From Streptomyces sp. NBC_01485 (lineage in GTDB: Bacteria > Actinomycetota > Actinomycetes > Streptomycetales > Streptomycetaceae), in contig NZ_CP109435.1 of assembly GCF_036227125.1 (NCBI RefSeq), positions 3,038,001-3,102,000 of the forward strand: a stretch of DNA of 64,000 bases, in the 5' to 3' direction. The translations under genes were made by a program, and so were the position numbers. The notes under the pieces are model-generated. The model did no database searches and had not been told where the DNA came from. It saw only the letters and a program-made list of their open reading frames with translations. Positions within the stretch are counted from its first letter, which is position 1; the number at the start of each line of letters is the position of its first letter. This document shows, in pieces, positions 15,732 to 24,198 of this stretch.

Positions 15732-16111
15732 CCCTGGCACCCGAGACCACCGACCTCAAGGTCCAACTGCGGCTGAAGGAAAGCGGATCGGAGGGTGGGG
15801 AGGAAGTCGGAGAGGGCTGGTTCACGGTCTGCGACCTCACCCATCTCCTCCCCGGCAGGGGCGTGGCCGCCCTGCTGCCCGACGGCCGCCAGGTCGCCCT
15901 GTTCCGCGACCGGGCGGGTGAGCTGTACGCCGTCGACAACCGCGACCCGTTCGGCGGCGCGGCCGTCCTCTCCCGCGGCCTGACCGGCACCGAGCAGGGC
16001 CGCCCGTTCGTCGCCTCCCCGCTCCTCAAGCAGCGGTTCGACCTGCGCAGCGGGGAGTGCCTGGACGACGAGACGGTGCGCATCGCGACGTACGAGGTGC
16101 GGACGGCCTGA
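15728..16111 (+). CDS. nirD: Nitrite reductase small subunit
   Basis: A 127-residue NirD-type Rieske-fold subunit of the NADH-dependent nitrite reductase. As usual for NirD, the Rieske Cys/His ligands are absent; the expected fold is seen in the strands WFTVCDLTHLLPGRGVAALL, ALFRDRAGELYAVDNRDPFGGA and PLLKQRFDLRSGECLDD. It overlaps nirB by 4 nt, so the two subunits are translationally coupled. The N-terminal 25 residues are variable and charged. It ends 36 nt before the convergent sensor kinase gene. Confidence 0.93.
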   Translation: MTLAPETTDLKVQLRLKESGSEGGEEVGEGWFTVCDLTHLLPGRGVAALLPDGRQVALFRDRAGELYAVDNRDPFGGAAVLSRGLTGTEQGRPFVASPLLKQRFDLRSGECLDDETVRIATYEVRTA

Positions 16112-16147
16112 CGGCCGCGCCCCCGTTTCACCGTCACCGTCGACCGG

Positions 16148-17653
16148 TTACCGCCGGCCGGTTGCCGTGGTCTGCAGCGGTCTGGCCGGTGACCGTGGTG
16201 TCGGCACGCCGGGCAGGGACGGTACCGCCGGGAGGCGGACCACCGCGTCGAGGCCGCCGCGCGGTGCGGGCCGCAGGACCACCTCGCCGCCGCTCGCGTG
16301 CGCGAGGCGCTGCACGAGGGCGAGGCCCAGGCCGGTACCGCCCTTGGGGGCGTCCGGGGCGCGCCAGAAGCGGTCGAAGGCGCGGCGGCGCTGCTCCTCG
16401 GTCATGCCGGGGCCCTCGTCCATGACGTGCAGTTCGACCCACGCCGGGCTCGCCGGGCGGTTCGGATGCCGGTGCGGGAAGCGGCGCTCGTGGGGTGTGC
16501 GGGGGGTGTGGTGGCGCGGGTCGATCGAGACCGTGGAGCCGGGGGGCGCCACGCGCAGGGCGTTGGAGAGCAGGTTGTCGAGGATCTGCTCCACCGCCCC
16601 GGGCAGCGCCAGCACCTCGCCCTCGTAGTCCCCGGCCAGCGCCAGCCAGACGCCGTGCTGCTCGTACAACGGGGTCCAGGCGCGGTGGCGTTCCGCGCAC
16701 ACCCGGCCCAGGTCGACCGTCTCGCGTTCGGCGGCGCTCTCGTCGAGCCGGGCCATCGCGAGCAGCCCCTCGACCATCCGGGCCAGCCGGTCGGTCTCGG
16801 TCAGCGCGGCGGTGAGCGAGCCCCGCGCGTGCAGGGCGATGTCGTTCTCCAGGTTCTCCAGCCGCAGCCGTAACGCCGCGAGGGGGGTCTTCAGTTGGTG
16901 CGACGCCTCACCGGCGAAGGCCCGTTGGGAGGCCAGGAGGTGTTCCAGGCGGGCGGCGGTGCGGTTGAAGGTCGCGGCGAGACTGCGGACCTCCGGCGGC
17001 CCGTTGGTGATCGCGACGGGGGTGGCGGTGCCGCCGACGGCCAACTCGTGGGTGGCGTGCTCCAGTTCGCGGATGGGGCGGCCGGTCCAGCGGGCGATGA
17101 CGAACCCGAGGGCGGCGACCGCGGTGAGCGTCGCGAGACCGCCCAGCGCCAGCAACAGCCAGACGTGGTGCACCCGTTCGTGCACCATCCGGGTCGGCAC
17201 GGTGATGCGTACGGCGCCCTGTTCCGCGACGCCGTGCCGGACCGGGGTGGCCACCGCGAGGTACTGCACGCCGCCGATGGTGGAGGTGCGCACGTCCGCC
17301 GTGGCGGTGCCCCGCAGTGCGGCGGCGACGCCCGGCGAGGAGGCGAGAGTGCGCACCTCGTCCTCGGACAGCGGGTGCGAGGAGGCGAGCAGCGCGCCCG
17401 CGCTGTCCACGATCAGCACCTTGCCGCCGATGCGTGCGGCGCAGTGCGCGGCCCGCTCGGGCAGGTCCTGCGCCGCCCGGCCGGCCGAGATGGACAGCGA
17501 GGCGAACGCCGACACCGACTCCGCCTCGTCCGTCGCCGCGTTGATCACCCGCTCCCGCTCGCCCCGCGAGTACACGAAGCCCAGCGGGATCTCCAGGCAG
17601 AGCAGCACCAGGGCGGCGAGCGTGAGGTAGCTGAGCAGCAGCCGACGGGTCAT
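16148..17653 (-). CDS. Membrane sensor histidine kinase
   Basis: A 501-residue two-component kinase. TM1 (about 6-28) and TM2 (about 164-187) bracket a roughly 135-residue extracytoplasmic sensor. HAMP follows at about 188-240. The HisKA box is SHQLKTPLAALRLRLENL with phospho-acceptor His252. The HATPase domain has its N box (ILDNLLSNALRVAP), G1 (DEGPGM) and G2 (GGTGLGLALV). A His/Arg/Pro-rich insertion of about 30 residues lies between the N and G1 boxes. The gene overlaps the response-regulator gene upstream by 4 nt (ATGA). The sensor contains one Cys (AAHCAAR) and no recognisable ligand motif. The signal is unknown. Confidence 0.92.
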   Translation of the reverse strand: MTRRLLLSYLTLAALVLLCLEIPLGFVYSRGERERVINAATDEAESVSAFASLSISAGRAAQDLPERAAHCAARIGGKVLIVDSAGALLASSHPLSEDEVRTLASSPGVAAALRGTATADVRTSTIGGVQYLAVATPVRHGVAEQGAVRITVPTRMVHERVHHVWLLLALGGLATLTAVAALGFVIARWTGRPIRELEHATHELAVGGTATPVAITNGPPEVRSLAATFNRTAARLEHLLASQRAFAGEASHQLKTPLAALRLRLENLENDIALHARGSLTAALTETDRLARMVEGLLAMARLDESAAERETVDLGRVCAERHRAWTPLYEQHGVWLALAGDYEGEVLALPGAVEQILDNLLSNALRVAPPGSTVSIDPRHHTPRTPHERRFPHRHPNRPASPAWVELHVMDEGPGMTEEQRRRAFDRFWRAPDAPKGGTGLGLALVQRLAHASGGEVVLRPAPRGGLDAVVRLPAVPSLPGVPTPRSPARPLQTTATGRR

Positions 17654-18738
17654 CGGTAGGCCGCCGTGTGGTGGTGGGACTGGTAGGGCTGGTGGGTTCG
17701 GGTGAAGTCGTGGTCCTGGGTGAAGTCGTGCGTCTCGTGGGGGCGGATGGGCGGCCGCTCGTACGACGACGGCGACGGCGGCTCGTAGGGCGTCGTCTCG
17801 TAGAGGGGCGGCGCGGATGCCTGCGGCGCGGGGGACTGCGGGGCGGGGGACTGCGGCGCGCCCGGTGAGGTGGTGTGCACGGCCAGCCGGAAGCCCACTC
17901 CCCGCAGGGTCTGGATCCACGCCGGGTTGCCCAACTTGCGGCGCAGGGTGGCCACATGGACGTCGAGCGTCTTCGTCGGGCCCTGGTAGTGCGGGTCCCA
18001 CACCCGGTCGAGGATCTGCTGCCGCGAGTACACGGCCCCCGGGTCCTCGGTGAGCAGCGCGAGCAGCTCGAACTCCTTGGGCGTCAGCGTCACCGTCTCC
18101 GGCCCGACCCAGACCTGCCGGGTCCGCCGGTCGACGACGAGGGGGCCGGCGGCGCCGGACGAGGCGGGGGCAGCGGCCACCGGGGGCGGGGACAGGAGCG
18201 GGGGTGCGGGGTCGTAGTACGCGGCGGCACCCGCGAAGGCCTCGCCGCCGACCGACGTCGCCGCCGCCGGAGCCGGAGCCGGAGTGTAAGTCGGAGCTGG
18301 AGTGTAAGTCGGAGTATGAGTCGCCGTCGGCATCGCGGCCTGCGCCGGCTCCCCTCCCCCGAACTCCCGTTCCGGCAGCCCCCGTTGGGTCCGCCGGGTC
18401 ACCGCGCGCACCCGGGCCACCAGCTCACGCATGCTGAAGGGCTTCGCCAAGTAGTCGTCGGCGCCAAGCTCCAGGCCCAGTACGCGGTCGGCCTCCTCGC
18501 CCCGCGCACTGAGGATGATGATGGGGACGTCGGAGTTCTGCCTGATGCCCCGGCAGACGTCGATGCCGTCGATGTCGGGCAACCCCAGGTCCAGCAGGAC
18601 CACATCGCCGTACGGACCCCTCAACCCCTCGCTGCCCGTGCTGACATGATGCACCGTCAGCCCGAAGTTACCGAGGCCCTCGACGAGCGGTTCGGCGATC
18701 GTCCGGTCGTCCTCGATGAGCAGGACTCGTACACCCAT
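17650..18738 (-). CDS. OmpR-family response regulator with unusual linker and tail
   Basis: A 362-residue regulator. The receiver domain (1-120) has the acidic pair EDD at 9-11, phospho-acceptor Asp50 (VVLLDLGLPDIDG) and Lys99 (LAKPF). The winged-helix DNA-binding domain spans about 195-290 (LTPKEFELLALL, VDVHVATLRRKLG and RGVGFRL regions). Two features stand out. A roughly 75-residue Thr/Pro/Ala repeat linker (TPTYTPAPTYTPAP) separates the domains. A Pro/Ser/His/Tyr-rich tail of about 70 residues follows the DNA-binding domain. A typical family member is about 230 residues. It overlaps the kinase gene by 4 nt. Regulon unknown. Confidence 0.9.
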   Translation of the reverse strand: MGVRVLLIEDDRTIAEPLVEGLGNFGLTVHHVSTGSEGLRGPYGDVVLLDLGLPDIDGIDVCRGIRQNSDVPIIILSARGEEADRVLGLELGADDYLAKPFSMRELVARVRAVTRRTQRGLPEREFGGGEPAQAAMPTATHTPTYTPAPTYTPAPAPAAATSVGGEAFAGAAAYYDPAPPLLSPPPVAAAPASSGAAGPLVVDRRTRQVWVGPETVTLTPKEFELLALLTEDPGAVYSRQQILDRVWDPHYQGPTKTLDVHVATLRRKLGNPAWIQTLRGVGFRLAVHTTSPGAPQSPAPQSPAPQASAPPLYETTPYEPPSPSSYERPPIRPHETHDFTQDHDFTRTHQPYQSHHHTAAYR

Positions 18739-18993
18739 GCGTTCCCGTCTCTCCCGCTGAACCGAATTCGCGTGTTCCGTGGATCCGTTGTCCCGTCACG
18801 CTACAAGAACGGTCGGGAAAACACCCCACACCTCTCGGACAATGTGAGCAGCGGCTCAACTCCGGACGAAAACTGTCCCATTCTTGTCGGCGGTTTAGTG
18901 TTCCTCTAACCTTCGCCTGGCAAAGGCTCCTCTACGGTGATGAGGAACTGGTCGGACCCCCACGCCGACCAGCTCTGAACTGGGAGGATCCAC

Positions 18994-19599
18994 GTGAAGG
19001 CATTGCTGGACCGCGCCCGCTCGTTCAAGCGGCGGGTCGATTTCGAAAGCGGCGAATACCGGCGTCTGGCCGAGGGCCAATATCCCGAGGCATTGTTCAT
19101 CACCTGCTCGGACTCACGGGTGATACCCGCCCTGATCACGGGCGCACGGCCCGGTGAGATATTCGAGTTGCGGAACGCGGGCAATATCGTTCCGCCGCAC
19201 GGCCGACAGGGCGCCTCGGGCGAGGCCGCCACCATCGAGTACGCACTGGAGGTGCTCGGCGTTCAGGACATCGTGGTGTGCGGTCACTCCTACTGCGGGG
19301 CGATGGGCGCCATCAAGTCCGGCGACGATCTGTCCGCCCTGCCCGGCGTGGACGCCTGGCTGCAACTGGCCCGCCCGAGGCTGGCGCCCGTCCTGGACGG
19401 CCACGTCGAGGACCCGTCCATGCCGGACGTCGCCCAGCTGAACGTCGTCAACCAGCTTGCCGTGCTGCGGAGTTACCCGGCGACGCGGCGACGTCTCGAC
19501 GCGGGACGGCTGCGGCTGCACGGCTGGTACTACGAGGTGGACACCGGCCAGGTGCACGAGCTGGACGAGGACGGCCTGTTCCGGGTGCACGCGGCATGA
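18994..19599 (+). CDS. Beta-class carbonic anhydrase
   Basis: A 201-residue cytoplasmic zinc enzyme interconverting CO2 and bicarbonate. The zinc ligands are Cys38 (ITCSDSR), His98 and Cys101 (CGHSYCGAM). The Asp40-Arg42 catalytic dyad is also intact, so this is an active-type beta enzyme. The GTG at 18994 has a TGGGAGGA ribosome site 7 nt upstream. The stop overlaps the start of a SulP transporter gene by 4 nt, tying the two functions. The divergent regulator gene lies 255 nt upstream; that intergenic stretch is relatively AT-rich and likely holds both promoters. Confidence 0.94.
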   Translation: MKALLDRARSFKRRVDFESGEYRRLAEGQYPEALFITCSDSRVIPALITGARPGEIFELRNAGNIVPPHGRQGASGEAATIEYALEVLGVQDIVVCGHSYCGAMGAIKSGDDLSALPGVDAWLQLARPRLAPVLDGHVEDPSMPDVAQLNVVNQLAVLRSYPATRRRLDAGRLRLHGWYYEVDTGQVHELDEDGLFRVHAA

Positions 19600-21695
19600 G
19601 CGGCGCACACGCCACCAGGATGCGAGGCTCCAGGGCCCGCGACCCGAGGTCCGGCGACACGAGGTCCCACGATACGAGTGCCTACGGCACGAGCGCCCGC
19701 CCCCCTTCCGACACGGCGATGGACACGGCGAGGCCCCGAAAGGGCGGCTCGAAGGAAGGCAAGGGAGGGAAGGGAGGCAAGGGCGACAAGGGGCCGAAGG
19801 TCGATCTGGCCACCGAGATCACCGCGTCCCTCGTCGTGTTCCTGGTCGCGCTGCCGCTCTGCATCGGCGTGGCCGTCGCCTCCGGTGTCTCCGCCGAACT
19901 GGGCATCATCTCGGGTGTCATCGGCGGTCTGGTGGTGGGTGCGGCACGCGGCAGCACGCTCCAGGTGAGCGGTCCGGCCGCCGGTCTGGCCGCGCTGGTC
20001 GCGGAGACCGTGCTGGAGTACGGCGTGGCCATGCTCGGCGTGATCGTGCTCTTCTCCGGCCTCCTCCAGATCGTCCTCGGCCTGGTGAGACTGGGCCGGT
20101 TCTTCCAGGCGATCTCGCTGGCCGTCGTCCAGGGCATGCTCGCGGGCATCGGTCTGCCGCTGATGTTCAGTCAGGCGTACCCGGCGATGGACGCGAAGGC
20201 CCCCGGCACGCCGCTGGAGAACATGGCCGGCATCCCCGGCCTGCTCGCGGACACGTTCGCCGACCCGCAGGCTCTGATCGCGGCCGGTCTGGGCGTCGTC
20301 ACGGTCGTCCTGAGCTTCCTGTGGAAGAAGGCGCCGGGGCCGGTCAAGAAGGTGCCCGCGGCGCTGGTCGCGGTGGGCATCGGCATCGCGGTGGCCGCGC
20401 TCCCCGGCGTGGACGTCAAGACGCTCCAGGTCGGCAACCTGCTGGCCTCGGTCGACGTACCCGGCGCGAAGGAGTTCGCGGGCCTGGCGGACGCCGGGAT
20501 CATCACCGCGATCCTGACGTTCACGGTGATCGCCTCGGCGGAGTCCCTGTTCACGGCGGCCGCGGTGGACCGTATGCACGACGGGGCGCGCACCCGCTAC
20601 AACCCCGAGCTGATCGCCCAGGGCGCCGGCAACACCCTCGCCGGACTGCTGGGCGCGCTGCCCATCACGGCGGTGGTGGCGCGGAGTTCGGCGAACGTCC
20701 AGGCGGGCGCCAAGACCCGGCTCTCCCGCACGCTGCACGGCCTGTGGCTGCTGGCCTTCGCGATCCTGCTCCCCCAGGTGCTGGCCCTGATCCCGATCTC
20801 GGTCCTCGCGGGCGTGCTCGTCCACAGCGGCTGGAAGCTCTTCGCGCCCGACGAGTTCCCGAAGATGTGGCGGCAGGACCGCGGCGAGTTCGCGGTCATG
20901 ACGCTCACCACGCTGGTCATCGTGGCGACGGCGCTCCTGGAGGGCGTCCTGATCGGCCTCGCGGCGGGCATCCTGCTGGCCGCGGTGCGCATGTCGCAGA
21001 CGGTCATCCGGCAGCACATCGAGGACGACACCGCGAAGGTGGTCATGGCCGGCAACGCGACCTTCCTGCGGCTGCCCCAGGTCATCGAGGCCCTGGAGTC
21101 CGCCGCCGAGGCCGGCAAACCCCGCATCCGCCTCGACCTCACCGGCGTCACCCACCTCGACCACGCCTGCCGCAGCCAGGTGGAGGAGTTCACCGCCCAG
21201 CAGCGCGGCAAGGGCCTACGGGTGGAACTCCTGCTGCCGGGCCCGGCGAAACGCCCGCCCGCCGGCGCGGGGCCTGTCGCGGACGAGGACACGTTCCCGT
21301 CGGCCGACCGCCCGATTGTGGTGCCGAAGCCGATACCGATGCCGATGCAGTCCGACCAGTTCGACCAGTTCGACCAGTCCGACCCACTGCCCCGCCGCGC
21401 GCCCGCGCCGGCCAACGCCTCCGTCGCAGCCCCGGGCCCCACCGCCGAGTGGTTCTACCTGGACACCACACCGATGCCGGAGGACTTCGCACAGCGGTAC
21501 GCGGAGGAGTACTCGGGCGAGTACTCGGGCGAGTACGCGGGCGAGCACTCGGGGAACTACGTGGACGGGTACACGGACGGATACGCCCCGCAGTACACGC
21601 AGGGCTACGGCCAGGGTCAGACCTACGGCGGCCAGGGCCATGGGCACGGGTACGCGCAGGGCTCACAGGGCGCGCAGGGCTACGCCTCCTACTGA
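19596..21695 (+). CDS. SulP-family anion (probably bicarbonate) transporter with STAS domain
   Basis: A 699-residue polytopic transporter. After a charged Gly/Lys-rich N-terminus (1-68), the SulP membrane domain spans about 70-470 (VFLVALPLCIGVAVASGV and the GSTLQVSGPAAGL loop). A STAS domain follows at about 485-550 (IRLDLTGVTHLDHACRS). The last 130 residues are low complexity: a DQFDQFDQ run, then a Tyr/Gly/Gln-rich tail with EYSGEYSGEY repeats. Because it is translationally coupled to carbonic anhydrase, bicarbonate uptake is the best guess; sulfate is the alternative. Similar CA-SulP pairs or fusions are known in bacteria. A start at 19596 overlaps the CA stop (ATGA); an internal ATG at residue 42 is possible. 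Confidence 0.9.
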   Translation: MSGAHATRMRGSRARDPRSGDTRSHDTSAYGTSARPPSDTAMDTARPRKGGSKEGKGGKGGKGDKGPKVDLATEITASLVVFLVALPLCIGVAVASGVSAELGIISGVIGGLVVGAARGSTLQVSGPAAGLAALVAETVLEYGVAMLGVIVLFSGLLQIVLGLVRLGRFFQAISLAVVQGMLAGIGLPLMFSQAYPAMDAKAPGTPLENMAGIPGLLADTFADPQALIAAGLGVVTVVLSFLWKKAPGPVKKVPAALVAVGIGIAVAALPGVDVKTLQVGNLLASVDVPGAKEFAGLADAGIITAILTFTVIASAESLFTAAAVDRMHDGARTRYNPELIAQGAGNTLAGLLGALPITAVVARSSANVQAGAKTRLSRTLHGLWLLAFAILLPQVLALIPISVLAGVLVHSGWKLFAPDEFPKMWRQDRGEFAVMTLTTLVIVATALLEGVLIGLAAGILLAAVRMSQTVIRQHIEDDTAKVVMAGNATFLRLPQVIEALESAAEAGKPRIRLDLTGVTHLDHACRSQVEEFTAQQRGKGLRVELLLPGPAKRPPAGAGPVADEDTFPSADRPIVVPKPIPMPMQSDQFDQFDQSDPLPRRAPAPANASVAAPGPTAEWFYLDTTPMPEDFAQRYAEEYSGEYSGEYAGEHSGNYVDGYTDGYAPQYTQGYGQGQTYGGQGHGHGYAQGSQGAQGYASY

Positions 21696-21721
21696 GGCGG
21701 CGACGAGACGGTACGGGCGGC

Positions 21722-21754
21722 GGCTCAGGCCTGGCTCAGGCCTGGCTCAGGCCT
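21722..21754 (+). repeat. Three perfect 11-bp tandem repeats
   Basis: GGCTCAGGCCT occurs three times head to tail at 21722-21754, between the convergent SulP and SDR genes. The last copy includes the stop codon of the leftward SDR gene. Each unit contains AGGCCT, so it can also fold back on itself. Confidence 0.8.
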
Positions 21755-22730
21755 TGAGAGCGGCGGCGTAGGACACGCCGGTCAGCCGCTCCGAGGCGGC
21801 CCACAACCGCTCCCCCGCCCGGTCGTCGAGGGTCCAGGACGCCCGCCGCGACGGTGCGGGCGCCCCGCGCCACATCGCGAGGGACGGCCCGGTGAACGAG
21901 TCCGGGCGGACACGGGGCGCGGTCGCCGCGTACAGGGCGGGCAGCGCTCCGGCCTCCGCGGACTGGGCGATCACCCGGTTGCCGAGCGCCATCAGCCGCT
22001 CGGCGACCCGGCGCCCCGCCGCGCGCGGCCCGGCCGTCTGGAGGTTGGTCGCCGCGTACCCCGGGTGCGCGGCCGCCGCCACAACACCGGACCCGGCCGC
22101 CGCGAGCCGGCGCGCCAGCTCGTGCGTGAAGAGCAGGTTGGCGGTCTTGGAACGGCCGTAGGCACTCCAACGCCGGTACTGCCGCTCGGAGTTGAGAGCA
22201 CTGCTGTCGTTGCCGTCATTGCTGCCGTCGTTGCCGAGGTCGCCCGCTTCGATGTTGCCGAGCAGGTGGGCCATGCTGGAGACGGTCACGACCCGCACTC
22301 CGGACGACCGTTCCTCCGCCGCGAGCAGCGCGGGCAGCAGCAGCCCGGTGAGGGCGAAGTGCCCGAGATGGTTCACCCCGAACTGCGTCTCGAACCCGTC
22401 GGCGGTGGTGCCGTACGGCATCGCCATCACGCCCGCGTTGTTGACGAGCAGATCGAGCCGCTCGTACGGCAGCGAGCCCGCGAACTCCCGTACGGAGGCG
22501 AGGTCCCCGAGATCGAGCCGCCCCAACTCCACGTCCACACCCGGCACTTCACCACGCAGCCGCTCGACGGCGTCCCGCCCCCGCGCCTCACTCCGGCAGG
22601 CGAGCACGACCCGTGCCCCCTTCCGCGCGAGCTCCCGCGCCGTGACGTACCCGAGCCCGCTGTTGGCCCCGGTGACGACGGCGGTACGACCCCGCTGATC
22701 AGGGATGTTCTGCACACTCCAGCCGGACAT
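21747..22730 (-). CDS. Short-chain dehydrogenase/reductase
   Basis: A 327-residue NAD(P)-dependent SDR of the retinol-dehydrogenase/WW-oxidoreductase-like type. The cofactor motif TGANSGLG is at 20-27. It is followed by Arg in ACRSEARG (NADPH preference likely), LLVNNAG, the catalytic Ser in VTVSSMAH and YxxxK in SAYGRSK. An odd 14-residue Asn/Asp/Gly/Ser insertion (LGNDGSNDGNDSSAL) sits between the Ser and Tyr motifs. The ATG at 22730 has a GGAAGGAG site and starts the conserved N-terminus; a longer frame to 22841 is not needed. The substrate is unknown. Confidence 0.9.
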   Translation of the reverse strand: MSGWSVQNIPDQRGRTAVVTGANSGLGYVTARELARKGARVVLACRSEARGRDAVERLRGEVPGVDVELGRLDLGDLASVREFAGSLPYERLDLLVNNAGVMAMPYGTTADGFETQFGVNHLGHFALTGLLLPALLAAEERSSGVRVVTVSSMAHLLGNIEAGDLGNDGSNDGNDSSALNSERQYRRWSAYGRSKTANLLFTHELARRLAAAGSGVVAAAAHPGYAATNLQTAGPRAAGRRVAERLMALGNRVIAQSAEAGALPALYAATAPRVRPDSFTGPSLAMWRGAPAPSRRASWTLDDRAGERLWAASERLTGVSYAAALKA

Positions 22731-22962
22731 GCCCGTACTCCTTCCACTGCCCCCACGCCCCCGGGGCAGCCTACGGCGACTCCCGGAGACGACGTTCACG
22801 GCGGTGGCGGTGTCGCTCTGACGAAACTCAACGGACAACAAGGGGGCGGAGGATGAAATGATGACCGGATGACAAAGACCACCACTGCCTCGGCTGTCTC
22901 AGCCGCCTTGGCCGCCTTGGCCGCCTCCGCTGTCTCGGGTGTCTCCACCTGCCGAAAGGCAG

Positions 22963-23463
22963 ATGCCGCGTAACCGCCCCGGCGCCCTGCGCGCCGACCG
23001 AACCCCCGGCCCACACGCCCGGCCCCGCACCCGCGACGTCCCCCAGCCGCCACGCATCCGCGGCCTCTCCGCCCGCACCAGCCTCGCGATCCACCACGTC
23101 GAGTACGAGGGCGGCGACCGCCACCTCTTCGCCGGCGCGACCGCACTGGCCCTGCACCGCTACCGCGAGTTCCTGAGTTCCCCCGGACGCCACACCCTCT
23201 ACCCCCGTACGTCCGTGTGCCCTGGCTGCCCCGGCTGCGGCCTGGACGACGTCCGCCACGCCCGCGACGTCCTGGACGAGACCCTGCGCCTGCTCCCGCG
23301 CAGACCCCGAGCCGAACTGGCCCGCACGCTGTCCGCGCTGGACCGCCGCTACCTGGACCGCACCCTCCCCGACCCTCGCCCGCACCCGGCGACTTCGGCG
23401 GCCCCGGCGACCCCGGCCCCTTGGTGGCATCGCCGCCTGGGAGAGGGAGCGGAAGGCTGGTGA
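22963..23463 (+). CDS. Conserved hypothetical protein with CPGCPGC motif
   Basis: A 166-residue basic, soluble protein I cannot place. After an Arg/Pro-rich N-terminus it has a segment (RTSLAIHHVEYEGGDRHLFAG) and then CPGCPGCGLDDVRHARDVLDE, where the Cys-x2-Cys-x2-Cys cluster could bind metal or form disulfides. The region around it is helical with many arginines. The ATG at 22963 has a GAAAGG site; an earlier GTG at 22939 would add eight residues. Its codon bias is typical. No neighbour overlaps it. A 34-residue frame (22869-22973, MTKTTTASAVSAAL...) runs into its start but is probably not a gene. Confidence 0.55.
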   Translation: MPRNRPGALRADRTPGPHARPRTRDVPQPPRIRGLSARTSLAIHHVEYEGGDRHLFAGATALALHRYREFLSSPGRHTLYPRTSVCPGCPGCGLDDVRHARDVLDETLRLLPRRPRAELARTLSALDRRYLDRTLPDPRPHPATSAAPATPAPWWHRRLGEGAEGW

Positions 23464-23586
23464 CGCCGACACCCCCAGGTGACGCACACATAAAAGTCAC
23501 AGAACGGCCACACCGCATCCACCACCGGCAAATCGGCCATACCGTCGTCCCCTCACACCACAGTCCAAGCAGCCCCGGGGGACACC

Positions 23587-24069
23587 ATGAGCAACCCGTA
23601 CACCACACCGCCCACACCTCCCACGTCGCCCACGCAGACCCCCGCCCCCCGATGGGCCAGAAAGAGATACGTCCTGCCCGCCATCGCCCTGGCCCTGTTC
23701 ATCGGCGCGGGCATCGGCGCCGGCGACGAAACCTCGAAAGCCAACGCGAAGACGACGCCCGCCAAGCCCCAGCCGACGGTGACCGTGACGACCACGACGA
23801 CGGAAACCGCCATACCCAAACCGGCGGGCACGGTGACCGCGACGGTGACGGCGACGGAAACGGTGAAGGTCACGAAGACGGTGACGGCGAAGGCGGACAC
23901 CGCGAACGAGGGCACCACGGAGGACAACTCGGCCGACGACGACTCCGGAAGCGTCTACTACGAGAACTGCACAGCCGCCCGAGCGGCCGGCGCCGCCCCC
24001 GTACACGTCGGCGACCCCGGCTACGGACGCCACCTCGACCGCGACGGAGACGGAGTCGGCTGCGAATAG
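23587..24069 (+). CDS. Excalibur calcium-binding domain protein, membrane-anchored
   Basis: A 160-residue surface protein. A Pro/Thr-rich cytoplasmic N-terminus, a membrane helix at about 30-46 (YVLPAIALALFIGAGIG) and a long Thr/Val-rich stalk (VTVTTTTTETA and related repeats) lead to a C-terminal excalibur domain. The domain begins YYENCTAARAAGAAP and ends with the calcium loop DRDGDGVGCE, with its two cysteines in the expected places. Such domains are found on extracellular nucleases and on stand-alone wall proteins like this one. The stalk suggests display beyond the membrane. No enzyme domain is present. Confidence 0.85.
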   Translation: MSNPYTTPPTPPTSPTQTPAPRWARKRYVLPAIALALFIGAGIGAGDETSKANAKTTPAKPQPTVTVTTTTTETAIPKPAGTVTATVTATETVKVTKTVTAKADTANEGTTEDNSADDDSGSVYYENCTAARAAGAAPVHVGDPGYGRHLDRDGDGVGCE

Positions 24070-24198
24070 AACAACCGCCGCCGTTTGCCGAACCGGCAAC
24101 AGAACTCGCGACAGCCGACCCAGCCCCAACATGCTCGGTGACAAGGACTCACGGATTCACAGATTTCACGGAGTCACGGAGCCCTGGAGGGCTGACTG

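Noticed and set aside
19530..21164. Long antisense frame opposite the SulP transporter gene
   Set aside because: Composition is His/Arg/Asp/Gln-rich shadow; the SulP and STAS motifs fix the true strand.
22869..22973. 34-codon frame of Ala/Ser/Thr residues
   Set aside because: It consists of short GCCGCCTTG repeats, overlaps the next gene start and has no ribosome site.
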